The notes beneath the pieces were generated by a model that made no database searches, had not been told where the DNA came from, and saw only the letters and a list, made by a program, of their open reading frames with translations. The position numbers and the translations under genes are program-made. Below, in pieces: positions 1 through 10,025 of a DNA stretch of 64,000 nt (position 1 is the first letter of the stretch; each line of letters starts with the position of its first letter). The DNA is from Rhizoclosmatium globosum (Eukaryota; Chytridiomycota; Chytridiomycetes; Chytridiales; Chytriomycetaceae), in contig MCGO01000015.1 of assembly GCA_002104985.1 (NCBI GenBank), positions 434,001-498,000 on the forward strand, given 5' to 3'.

Positions 1-1
1 G

Positions 2-1506
2 CTGCGGGCGCGGGCAGCCGATCTGATTATCGATCACGCGGGCCTGGGCGCGGAAATCAGGAAGGTCGCCGAGAGAGACCCGAAGCGCTTCGATCTCGAA
101 AACCCGGACCCGTCTCAATTGGACGCACTCGCAAAAGACAAACAAACTATCCTCACTGATCCGCACGACAACCTGCCCTTCTCAATCACGCAATCTCAAA
201 TCGAAGTGAAGGAAGTCCTGCGTTTTATCATGGCACACGAATTTGCTCAGGCTTCAAACCTTGCGTTCTTGCCTTCTTCAGAACTTCAACTTGAACTTGG
301 ATTCGACCACCCTCCCACAGGCGACGAATTTGAATGGATGCAATCTATCGAAAAATGTGGCCTTACTGTTCGCAAAAAGAGAAAACGCGTTCGAGAAGGC
401 TCTGTCTGGCGCAAAATGAAAGATGATGAACCAAAGTCAATTCGTATTGAAGGCGCTACTTGGAATCACATCGTGAACGCTGCAAATGCTCTTTCATACC
501 AGGAATTTGTTGATCATGGTTATCTTCCTACCAAATTCCGTGAAGTCTCGTCTCCCTGTGACCTATCTGATCTTAAATTCTTGCACAAATCTCTGTGGGT
601 TGCTGGTATGTATAAAGAGTGCATCAAGTGAGCTAAACAAGGAGAGTACAGCAGAAGTGGGAGGAAGAGGTTGTCAGAACTGCGAAGATGGAAACTGACT
701 GAAGACAATTGTTTTTACATCAAGCATATGAGTCTAACTATATTTCTCCCTCAGGTCGGTATAACAAATATTCACGCGGAGTTTCCAACTCGCGCATGGA
801 ATTCAAAGGCGAACGACTCGCAGCGGAATCTGTCGAAGAACTTATTGCAGCCTCCCTTGACCCCTTCTTCCATGCTGACAACCACAAATTTGCATCTGCA
901 GGCCGTGAAGACGTGGACGTACTTATGCTTGGCTCAGGCCGCCCCTTCTACATGGAAATCGTGAACCCACGCGTCCTGGATGCAACACAAGAAGAAATCA
1001 CAGAAGTTCAATCGAAAATCAATGAATCAAATGCAGGAAAAATCAAAATCACAGATCTTCAGTTGATTCCAAAGAACGACACCAAACCACTCAAAGACTC
1101 TGCAGCCACAAAGCGAAAGTCGTACAGCACGCTTGTCAGGCTCTCAAAAGGGGTACGAATGGCGCAGTTGGAGGAGATCTCAAAGTTGAAGGATTTGGAG
1201 TTGAAGCAGCAGACACCTGTTCGTGTGATGCAATCGCGGTCAGACAAAGAACGGGACAAGATTGTTCATGAATTGAAAGTTTATCCAGAAAATGAAGGGT
1301 CTCTTGGGGAAGATGGGGAGCGCCTGTATGATTTGATTCGAGTGGATCTGACAACAAGTGCAGGGACATATGTGAAAGAGTTTTGTCATAGTGATGGAGG
1401 GAGAACTGTTCCCAGTATCAAAGAGCTATTGGGGGTTGATAGTGCCGTAGTGGAGACACTTGATGTACTGCATGTTTTTCTCGATTGGCCAAAGCCTGTG
1501 GTTTGA
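2..1506 (+). CDS. PUS10: tRNA pseudouridine synthase PUS10, 5'-truncated by window edge
   Basis: PUS10 isomerises uridines (U54/U55) in the T-arm of tRNA. The frame is already open at base 2, so the N-terminal part (in the family, THUMP region and CxxC zinc site) lies outside the window; about 451 residues remain against about 530 in human. Exon 1 ends at 605, a GTATGT intron with a TCTAAC branch site runs 606-754, and exon 2 is 755-1506. The join restores the family motif VAGRYNKYSR. The catalytic block GREDVDVLMLGSGRPF carries the conserved Asp, and the C-terminal AGTYVKEFCHSDGGRT matches the family's binding loop. It is convergent with the dioxygenase gene downstream. Identity is clear from these motifs; substrate is inferred from the family. 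Confidence 0.93.
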
Positions 1507-1962
1507 GTTGAGATGGTGTATGATGATCTGGAAGTAAATTCTGATTGTTTTTTCCCCCATAAAACCATTGTAATTGGTAGAATTATTCTTAAATATTGTT
1601 TGGATCCTGTCTCTGGGAAGTCTTCATTCTGAGCCCTTCTTAGGCGTACGTTTTATGAGTTTGTGCAGGAAAGCGAGAGTCATGGTTGGCCTAGTTTCAG
1701 AGATATTAAAGTTATTTAGGATAATGTTTGTGTGGTTGGTGATGGTGAAGCTTTTAATATTACTGAAATCGGGAGACAATATTCCAGATTGTATGGGTAC
1801 AGTGTCTATTGCGGGACACGTGCACCGGTTCATGCAGAATTGTGAAGAATAAAAGGAAACATTCATTATAAGTGAAATTGTATTTCTAGTTGTTCCGGGT
1901 TTTATAGTTTTTATTGAATATAATCATAACAATACTAGAAGTATTACCCCTCATTTACCCAT
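1507..1962. other. Convergent 3' intergenic region
   Basis: AT-rich stretch between two convergent stop codons. Open frames here have no recognisable domain and no splice-consistent extension. It probably holds the two 3' UTRs; nothing else was seen. Confidence 0.5.
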
Positions 1963-3114
1963 TTATTCCCAATCATCATCAATACGAGCCCACCGTATCT
2001 TCTTTGCAATTCCTGCTTCCTCCACACCGTCGTCCTCTTCATTCTTCACAAGTTCCTCATCCTCCTCCGCATCCACGTTTGGATCATCATACCCAACCAA
2101 CCGTCTCCCAAGCCGCCCCAAAACAGGTGCCCCCACCAAATCAAAGTCCGTCATAGGTCTAGCCCGAAACCTCGGCTCCTCTCCAAACATTTTAACACGA
2201 TGCGGCAAATGCCCCGTCATTCTCAACCCCTCAAAAACACGAATCCGTTTCTGCATCATGGCAGGAGACGCCTTCGCACGTGGAGTCATGCAGATGTATA
2301 CAACCATGCGCGGGGTTGCAGGTGTATGCCCGAGAGCAGGTGCAGAGCCTCTGTGAACGGTTCGGGAGTCCCATAGGACAAGGGAACCTGCAGATGCAAG
2401 GACATAGGTATTCGGACAACCTAGCGTTTTTGTTGATTTACGCGTTTTGGTTGCGTAAAAGTCGGGGTTTTGTAAGGCGAAGGAGGATTCGTTAGGGTGG
2501 GCTTTGAAGTACGCGTCGTGGAGTTCGTGGGAACCTTCGAGGACGTTTAAGGTTGCATCGTTTTCGGTCACAGGGTATAGGGTGATGAAACCTTGGTAGC
2601 TTTCGAGGCCGCGAGAGCCTTTTCCTTGATCGAGGTGGAGTTTGAATGTATCCACGGCGGTGTATGGCTTTCCTGGTTCTGGAAGTAAAACAGAGAGACC
2701 GTCAAAAGAGGTTATTAGATCCTCTGGATTCACGTTCCAAAGTTTGGCGAAGCAGGCAACGACAGAAGGAGTTTGGCGCAAGTCCCAGATTGGTTGCATG
2801 TGTCCAAGTCTGTAATTCTGCATCAACATGCGATGTAATGAATTCATGTCTCTTCTGAGTTGCTGCCAAGTCGCAGGCTTCTCAAATTGAAAGCGGTTCT
2901 TGGTTACGGCTTCCAATTCAGAGAATATACGAGCACGAATGTGTTCGCAGTCTTCCTGAGAGATAACTCCTGGGATAGTAGCGACTCCATCTCTTGCAAG
3001 TGCAGCTGAAGCATTTTCTAATGTTGTATCATAGTTTTTGTACAAGCGCTGCTCCTGAGCCTCTGGGCTTTGCATCATATTTAATAACAACTTTTTATGA
3101 GTGGCATTAATCAT
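1963..3114 (-). CDS. Phytanoyl-CoA dioxygenase (PhyH)-like Fe(II)/2-oxoglutarate oxygenase
   Basis: Intronless gene of 383 residues. The frame is open up to 3189, but that upstream part begins after a stop and has no ATG, so the Met at 3114 (MINATHKKLL) is the chosen start. The Fe(II) ligands of the double-stranded beta-helix fold are visible as H-x-D in LHLDQGKGSRG and the distal His in RTVHRG, followed by a family-like Arg (TPRMVVYI) that would hold 2-oxoglutarate. The segment GFITLYPVTENDATLNVLEG is typical of fungal PhyH-like proteins. The C-terminus ends in a strongly acidic tail (VDAEEDEELVKNEEDDG). Substrate is unknown: the fold also serves secondary-metabolite and lipid hydroxylases. 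No targeting signal is evident. Confidence 0.85.
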   Translation of the reverse strand: MINATHKKLLLNMMQSPEAQEQRLYKNYDTTLENASAALARDGVATIPGVISQEDCEHIRARIFSELEAVTKNRFQFEKPATWQQLRRDMNSLHRMLMQNYRLGHMQPIWDLRQTPSVVACFAKLWNVNPEDLITSFDGLSVLLPEPGKPYTAVDTFKLHLDQGKGSRGLESYQGFITLYPVTENDATLNVLEGSHELHDAYFKAHPNESSFALQNPDFYATKTRKSTKTLGCPNTYVLASAGSLVLWDSRTVHRGSAPALGHTPATPRMVVYICMTPRAKASPAMMQKRIRVFEGLRMTGHLPHRVKMFGEEPRFRARPMTDFDLVGAPVLGRLGRRLVGYDDPNVDAEEDEELVKNEEDDGVEEAGIAKKIRWARIDDDWE

Positions 3115-3230
3115 GGGTGTGTTGCTTTTGTTTGTATGGTGGCTAAGTTGTTGAGCTTGGCCACTTGGATCAAGAGACTCTGCCACCAATTAATTCACGT
3201 AAAACAAGGAAACAAATAAGCGATTATATT

Positions 3231-4632
3231 TCAGTCAAACTTTACATTTGGAACAACCTTGCGGATATCATCCCGATAATCGTGATAATAAACCTCATCA
3301 TCCAAACGGAAGAAATTGATGATTTTGAAAACAAGCTTCATCATAAAACGACCAATCTTCAAGTCCATATTGCTAGAAGCCTTCATTCTTGAAGCCACTT
3401 TACGCGCCTCGGCTGAACAGATGCGAGTACGTGGAACACGAATTTGATCGTAAACAGAGAACGCAGTCTTGTAGTCCGTCTCCTTGAAGTGCCCAAACAA
3501 GTCATAAAGGACACCAACATCCTCAATAGCTTGATTCAGTCCTTGCCCGTAGAATGGCACAGTACCATGCGCAGAATCGCCAACAAGGACAACACGTCCC
3601 TTGTGGAAGCTTTGAATATCAGGAAGATCGTACAAATTCGCCGGAGTGATTCTTCTAGCTCTTCGCAACGACTCGACCAGCACCGGTGCAGCCCCCCACG
3701 AGGCCACCAGATCCGCCACCTTCCCCGCCTCTCTCTGCAAGTCCGCAAACTCGCGCCAATCGTCAGCCTGCTCAAGCCGCTTCGCCGAATCGAGTTCAAC
3801 AACAAACACCTCGCCGTCCTTGTCGCCGCACAGCGAGGCAAAGACGAGGCGGGCGTTGAGGGGGTCGCTGTAGATGCCGCCGTTTGAGTCGAAGTCGAGG
3901 TGGTTCAAGTTGGCTGACAAATCAACGATGCCGACGAAGCCCGCGCCGAAGAGCGTTGGCGGTGGCGCATCCGGGAACACGAGGCGTCGCGTCATTGAGT
4001 GGATGCCGTCGGCGCCAACAACGAAATCAGCGACGACTACGCTTCCGTCTTCGAAGGTGACGGTGACATTGGTCTCGCTTTGGATAAGCGACTTGAGCTT
4101 CTTGGCTCCGAACGTCTTGATTCCCGCAGAAGAGACGGCTTTCATTAAAGTGGCGTGGAGGCCCGATCGGAGGAGGCGGATCGGCTTGATCTTGGCCGGG
4201 CTGCGCGTGATTCGATCCTGGTTTGGTTTGAATGGTTTGAATGGTTTGTTTAGCGACCCCACAATAGTGTTCAATACTAGTACACTTACACTGCCGTCAA
4301 TCAACATGAAATTGTTTGGATCAGATGCAAACTTGTCCTCGCTTTGCTTGAAGAGGTCCAAGAGACCCATATGAGCGAGAGCCTTGGATCCATTGCCCAT
4401 AATTGACAGCCCTCCTCCATTGTCACCAAAGCGAATGCCAAGAGGAACTCCGGTTCGGAGAGTTTCTTTGAGGACTTCGATGGGATCCACTTTATCGTAG
4501 AGCGTTGGCTATGAGGAGTGTTAAATTGGTTCTCTGATCGCACTCCACCTCAAAGCCTTGCTTCTGGAGTGCAAGTGCCGCAAGAGCTCCTGCTGGACCA
4601 GATCCAATGATGGCAACTGTCTTTCCTCCCAT
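3231..4632 (-). CDS. FAD-dependent monooxygenase (UbiH/salicylate-hydroxylase-like)
   Basis: Flavoprotein aromatic hydroxylase family, NAD(P)H and O2 dependent. Exon 1 is 4549-4632 (28 residues) and encodes the dinucleotide-binding motif VAIIGSGPAGALAALAL. A 40-nt intron (4509-4548, GTGGAG...CATAG) leads into exon 2 (3231-4508), giving about 453 residues. The second motif VVGADGIHSMTRR and the FAD ribityl-binding motif GDSAHGTVPFYGQGLNQAIED are intact. There is no obvious signal peptide, and the tail has a hydrophobic patch (KLVFKIINFF) rather than a clear membrane span. Kynurenine 3-monooxygenase has a similar GD-AH-x-x-x-PF-GQG block, but the rest is not specific enough to assign a substrate. 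Confidence 0.88.
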
Positions 4633-4828
4633 ACTGTCGAATTGTTGATTAAATTGGGGGTAAATGAGAGTGGTGAGGTTCGAATTTGCTGTTTTCTTTC
4701 TAACACAGTATACACAACAGTGCGAATCGCTTATCGCTTATTGCACATCTCATACCTTAAATAATCATAGAAAAGCTAGAATGAATCACCACCTCCACCA
4801 ATAATAACCCCACACCACATACCACATT

Positions 4829-5784
4829 TCAAACCGTTGAATCCGTCAACGCCCTCTCCCCTACCACGGAATCACTCCCACTCCCACTAGAAACTCCCCA
4901 AAACACTTTACTCCCCACAGCAAACCCTGCACTCGTCCCACCACCACCCACCCACTTCCTCAATCCACCCAACGTCGGAATGATCAACGACAGCGAGAGA
5001 GCCCACACAACCACAGTCCCCAGCACGACATCTTCATTCACGCGTGTTGTTGATGTCGATGAAGGAGTGAGACGCGTGAAATACTTGTATGCTTCGACGC
5101 TGGATGTGATGAGGAAGCGGGTTGCGTCTGTGTATAGGATTACAGAGTAGATGCCTGTGATTGATGGAATCAATTTAAAACGATATAATGGAAAGTACGG
5201 GAATTAGTCATTTGGCAATGAGGCTTGTTGCGAATTCTAAAAATGGAAAGTGGGAGGAGGGACAAACCTGTAGCGGGGAGTGCTGCCTCTTTGGCTTCTG
5301 TGATGAGGTTTGATGTTGCGTGGGCTGTTGCGTAGAGGGTTAAGCTGGAGAGGAGGAGGGAGAGGATGTGTGTTGTTGTTGTGAGTTCTTTGATTCCTTG
5401 AATAGTTGTTGTTGAAAGAAGGTGCATGGAGAAAAGACCAAGTTTGATACAGGAGATAAGTGTATAGAGGAGGAGAGCTGTGTAAAGGATTCTGCGGAGG
5501 AGCCGTTGTTCGGGTGGTGTGGTTGAAAAGAGTAGGTTCAGTCGAAGTTCGTGTGAGTAATAAAGGAGAATTGTTGTTGAATCCATGATGAGTGTTGTTA
5601 TTAAGACTAAAGCTGCGGAAGAGATTGAGGCAAACGAGGTGACAACAGGAGATACAATGTGAATGAAGGATGAAATGAGGAGTAACGACGTCGTCTTTGT
5701 TGGTTGCCTATAGTGCCGGTACGAGCATAGCAATATCAGTAGTATAGAGAAGGCCAGTGAAGTGAATGTTGATGTGGTCGGCAT
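4829..5784 (-). CDS. Small multi-pass membrane protein, unknown function
   Basis: Two exons (5268-5784 and 4829-5154) separated by a 113-nt GTTTGT...CACAG intron give 280 residues; the join restores ALPAT-GIYSVI. The sequence is dominated by hydrophobic segments: roughly residues 7-22, 30-50, 55-75, 100-122, 135-155 and one near 225 (VVLGTVVVWALSLSLIIP), so five or six spans are likely. Short loops are rich in Ser and Thr. It is not recognised from any family. It is transcribed divergently from the SH3/Ras-association gene across a 310-nt region. The tail after the last span is Gly/Ser-rich. Confidence 0.6.
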
Positions 5785-6094
5785 TGTTGGGAATGTTTGT
5801 TACTAATTTCGTTCACATTGGAACAGCTTGAAACAAATAGATTGATAGAAACAACCCATCTCCTGTAATTGCAGTAAATAATGTAAGATTGTGATGCTAC
5901 ATTTGAGGTGACATAAACAAGTGACATAATCGTGTTGTCCAGCCACCACCATGATATGAAAGATCGCTGTCTATGGTACCATACGAGGAATGCGCATAAT
6001 GCCAGTACTCATTAGTGATATCCCAATAATGTTAATGATGGAGACTGTCATAATCCCAAATCAAATTTTCCACCACACCAATTGAACCAATCCA
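5785..6094. promoter_or_regulatory. Divergent intergenic (shared promoter) region
   Basis: 310 nt between two divergent start codons, so it should carry both promoters. No defined TATA box or known operator was recognised. Confidence 0.4.
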
Positions 6095-8423
6095 ATGGAG
6101 ATTGAAGGAGGAGCACCCGAGGAGCACCTAGACGAGGAGGAGCATTCGTGTGCCTTCTGCGTAGTAATCAAGCCGCAGTCGAGTGAGTCACCGTACCGCC
6201 ACTGTCTCGCCGACGCAGAGACGCGGACTGCTGCGGGTGCGGCGGCGGCGGTTGCGCTTCAACTTCAGACGCAACAGTCGCTTTTGATGGCCCAGATCGA
6301 CTATGTTCTTGTCTATGCCCTGCATTCATTCGTGGCGACTTTGGAGGGTCAGGTGAGTTGAGCCTTACTAGGAGTTCCTAGGCTAGCTACCTACTGACTA
6401 CCCACCTACCACCCGCCTAGGTCTGCGTCCTCAAAGGAGACCCCCTCGCCCTCCTCGACGACTCCAATTCGTACTGGTGGCTCGTGCGCTGCTGCAAAAC
6501 AGACGAGATTGGTTACATCCCCGCTGAGAACATTGAAACCCCGTCGGAACGCATCGCCCGCTTGAACAGAATCAGAAACGTTCTTCTTGCGCTTGTGGAC
6601 GATGACGACTTTGACGGTGTGGAGATTGACGGTGTGGAAATGTCCCTTGCCAGTGCGGGTCTCAATGAATCCGATCTTCCCGGGGTATCACCCACAGTAC
6701 GGCTACTGCTAGTACTGCTACTGTATTGGACATTACGGAGGTGGACATTGAGTCTACTACGGGAACAAGTAACAGAAAGTCAACGATTGGTAGTAGGCGC
6801 ACTTTCTTTAATGACACTCCTCAAGTCCATGAAATTTGGTTCCTCGGTGACTACCACACTGAAGAAGAGTTGGCAATGATGGAAGCTGGTATTGTGCCGT
6901 CTGTCTCTGATATTGACCCTGCGGTCGACGTTTCTGCTGAAGGAGACGAAGAAGTCATTATGGCAGAGGGAAGTGCTTCTGAAGAAAGAAATGCCCGTCT
7001 ATCCGTTGCTGATGTTGTGGAGTACACTGTTGCCCAACAAACCACTCAACAACCAGAAGTGTCTCCAGAAGTATCAAAAATGTTGGAGATCGATCCCAGA
7101 GCCCATTCTCCCGTGAGCATGAAAGACGAAGATGATGATGATAATGATGCGAAAAGTGTTTCTGGGAAACGTATGAGCTTCTGGGTAAGTGTGTGTGGTT
7201 ATCTGCTGCACATCACCATTGATGAAACAATTGTTTAACTTACACTATGGATACCAAAATAGTCTCGTATCACAAGAACTGTGACACGATCATCTCGTCC
7301 ATCCTCCAGAGTCCGCTCATCATCTCGAAACAGTATCCGTTCCCGCTCCCGTGCCGGAACACCAGACTCTCTACCTACCATTGATACCACAAAACATAAA
7401 ACTAGTGCCAACAACTCAGCATCGCCAGCAATCAACACACCCCCTTCAACAACAACTCCACCCATCTCTCCACCTACTTCTGTTGCCGCCGCCCCAGAAA
7501 CCATCCGCGTCATGAGAATCTATTCTGGAAACGTCGATCTTTCCGCCTCTGCAACCTTCAAAACCGTCAGCTGGACCCAAGAAACAACCGTCCAACAACT
7601 CCTCGAAAGCGCGCTGAAAAAGTTCAAAGTCCGCACGACGGGGACAAGACGAATACAGCTTGAGTATTCTCCACTTTGATTCACGTAAGTAGTAGTGTGT
7701 TTTCCATCCGTTTTTCTTCCACCTCTCCGAGTTAATCTTTAAACCTCTTATCACAGAGGAACGTCGTCTCCCACCGACCGAAAACGTATACAACCTCCTC
7801 CAAACCCTCTCCGCCAAAAAACTCCCCGGTTCAACCACATCCACAACCGCCATGAAACGGCTCCAAGGCACAACAACCCAAATCCTCATCAACGATGACC
7901 GTATCATCAAGATCATTGTGAACCGCGACGTTGACCGAACGCGACTCCTGCGTGTCTTTATGAAGGTGGAGGAGGGAAAGGTGTATAAGACTGTGAGTGT
8001 TGGTAAGGATGGACTGTTGGGAAACTTGTTGAAGTTAGTGTGCGGAAGTTTAAGCTTGTTGGAGGAGTTGATGCTGTTCGGTTTGTTACTGTTGGAGAGG
8101 ATGGTACTGGTGAGTTTTTTTTTTCCTTTTTTTTAAGTTTAGAGTGGGAGTTGTTCTGATATTTGTGGGTTTTAGAAACTGTACGTGAGACGGGTGAATT
8201 GATTCATGATATCCTTGCGAGGGATGAGGGTCTTGACTTTTATCTGCAACGTGTTGGAGATGTTGCTGCAGGGATGAGGACTCGCGGCAACCTCGCCAGT
8301 TGGATCGGATGTTTCGAGTCTGAATGGAAGCAGCGGTGCAAAGAAGAGGGAGGGCAGTATGATGACATGGAAAAGATTCTGATGGCATTGGCGTATGCAA
8401 GCGAGGGTCGGGCAGCTGTCTGA
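6095..8423 (+). CDS. SH3 and Ras-association domain polarity protein (Bud14/Tea4-like SH3)
   Basis: The SH3 domain spans the first intron (6353-6420): YALHSFVATLEGQ joins VCVLKGDPLALLDDSNSYWWL, then GYIPAENIETPSERIARLNR. This last signature is that of fungal Bud14/Tea4 proteins, which bring Glc7/PP1 phosphatase and formins to growth sites. A Ser/Arg-rich linker (about 7270-7370) precedes a Ras-association-like region: RVMRIYSGNVDL, LHFDSQERRLPP, DRIIKIIVNRDVDRTRLLR, VRKFKLVGG and VTVGEDGTETVRETGELIHDIL. Introns are placed at 7185-7262, 7685-7756 and 8110-8175. Three frame changes remain: near 6685-6740 (a 56-nt intron would fit), at about 7662-7668 and at about 8031-8040; the latter two look like lost bases. 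Small-GTPase binding is inferred from the RA fold. Confidence 0.75.
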
Positions 8424-8547
8424 TTATTTTTTGGATGGATTCTTTTCTTCATTTCTCTTTTCGTTTTAATCTTTTTTCTTCATGGTAAAGAAAGTATAGA
8501 TATCACATATAGTTGAGTACTTGTAATTTATTCCAAAATGGACAAGA

Positions 8548-9947
8548 TTACAACTCGTCCCTGTCAACAGCGTCATCCTCGAAAGCATCTCTGGCAGTCT
8601 TGACCAAAGAGTTCAAAATGTTTCTACGAATCTCAAAGTTGTCCTTCTTCTCTGGAGTAGAAGATCCAGAAAGCTTAGTCAAACGAGCCGTCTCCTTGGC
8701 AATGTACTCCTCGCCATCCTTGATCACCTTCTCCATCGCCTTGATGTAAAAGTTGGCATAAACATTGCCCTTCACCTTCTGGGCAACCTTACGCGCCTCC
8801 TCCAAACCAGCCTTCTGATCCGCCTTGAACTTCAACACAGCTTATCAAAGCCTTGATCAATCCAGCCTTAGCTCCAAGACTTCCACCAGGAACTCTATCC
8901 GTTCCACACTTTGCGTTCAAGAACTCGATAAAGTCCTTCTCGTCGCGTCCCTGTTCGTAGGTCTCTGGGGTTGTGGAACCGGCTGGGAAGAACTTGATGG
9001 TTGGGTAACCCTTGACTTCGTACTTTTCGGCAACGTCCTTGTTGACAGTTGCATCGACGTTTGCGACAATACAGTTGGATTCGGTGGAGAAGGCGCGAGC
9101 TACCTTTTCGTAAGTTGGGGCGAGGTTCTTGCAGTGTCCACACCAAGGCTGTTATTTCACCCTCATTAGCATATAATTCGGATGGTAATGTAAACTCACA
9201 GCGTAGAATTCAACCAAAACGTTCTTTCCCTCCTGACCCACAACAGCATCAAACGCCTCTTCCGTGTCAAGCACGGTGACAGCAGAAGCAGCCTTCTTGA
9301 TGCTGCTCTTGAATCCCGTCTTTTCAGTCACGTACTTTACGAGGGCGTCAAGGTCGCGGCCGGAGGAGTAGTCTTGGGCTTCTTTGGATCCTTTTGGGAA
9401 GAATTTGAGGGTTGGGAAACCGGTGACGCCGAAGCGGGTGCCGAGGTCTTTGTGGGCGTCTGCATCGACTTTCGCTGTTTTTTTGAGGGATTGGTAGTTG
9501 GATTGAATTGGAGGGCAAGGGTGGGTACCAATGATGAGGTTCTTTTCTTTGGCAAAGGCATCGGCGAGTTCTTCATAGACTGGAGCAAGGGATTTGCAGT
9601 GACCACACCTGGTGAGTCATGTTGTTAGTTGATGCGATTTGTCAGTTGTTTTGATTTGGTTGCTGTGAGTGAGTGTGAGTGTGGGGAGTTTACCACTGTG
9701 AGGAGAAGAGTAATAGTTAGCAAGCGATAATAGATTGTAATTAAACTTACTGGAGCGTAGAACTTGACAAGGGTGGCCTTTGATCCGTCAATGATCTGTT
9801 GCAGTTGGGAAATGGTGTAAATGCTCAAGTCAATGCATTCACTGTGGTATCTCTGACCTTGTCAAAGTTGTCTGGAGTCAAAGTAACGACGTTGGAGGCA
9901 ATAACTGCGCTCAAGAAGCAGAGAAGTTGAAGGATGATGGACCGCAT
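8548..9947 (-). CDS. Protein disulfide isomerase with two thioredoxin domains and ERp29c-like tail
   Basis: ER oxidoreductase. Exon 1 (9858-9947) encodes a signal peptide (MRSIILQLLCFLSAVIAS). Exon 2 is 9751-9795, followed by an apparent 2-nt exon at 9694-9695, then exons 9539-9608, 9200-9474 and from 9148 down. Two WCGHC active sites are present: the first is assembled across the micro-exon, the second is PWCGHCKNLAP. An ERp29c-type helical domain follows (AGLEEARKVAQKVKG...) and the protein ends in RDEL, a KDEL-type retrieval signal. The domain order matches fungal ERp38/PDI-D proteins. A frame break sits at about 8840-8850 (GCTTTGATAAGCTG on the minus strand); two lost bases would restore a family-like AGLIKAF segment. 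Confidence 0.88.
9694..9695 (-). other. Candidate 2-nt micro-exon in the PDI gene
   Basis: On the minus strand the dinucleotide TG lies exactly between an acceptor (TCCTCACAG) and a donor (GTAAACTC). The upstream exon ends in a complete Pro codon (CCA, 9751) and the downstream exon begins G-TGT-GGT-CAC (9608). Only insertion of TG gives the invariant Pro-Trp-Cys-Gly-His of the thioredoxin site in frame. A single 142-nt intron would shift the frame. Confidence 0.55.
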
Positions 9948-10025
9948 CTCTTTGGAACCAAGTTTTTGATACGTGGCGAAAAGGACTTCATTAATCGATT
10001 TTTAAGTTTATTATCATTATTGAAT

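Noticed and set aside
8003..8038. Intron with a good GTAAGG donor in the Ras-association region
   Set aside because: Removing it either fails to restore the frame or deletes residues expected in the domain; a lost base near 8035 fits better.
9609..9750. Single 142-nt intron in the PDI gene
   Set aside because: It joins CCA to GTGTGGTCAC, which puts the conserved CGHC out of frame; the two-intron model keeps it.
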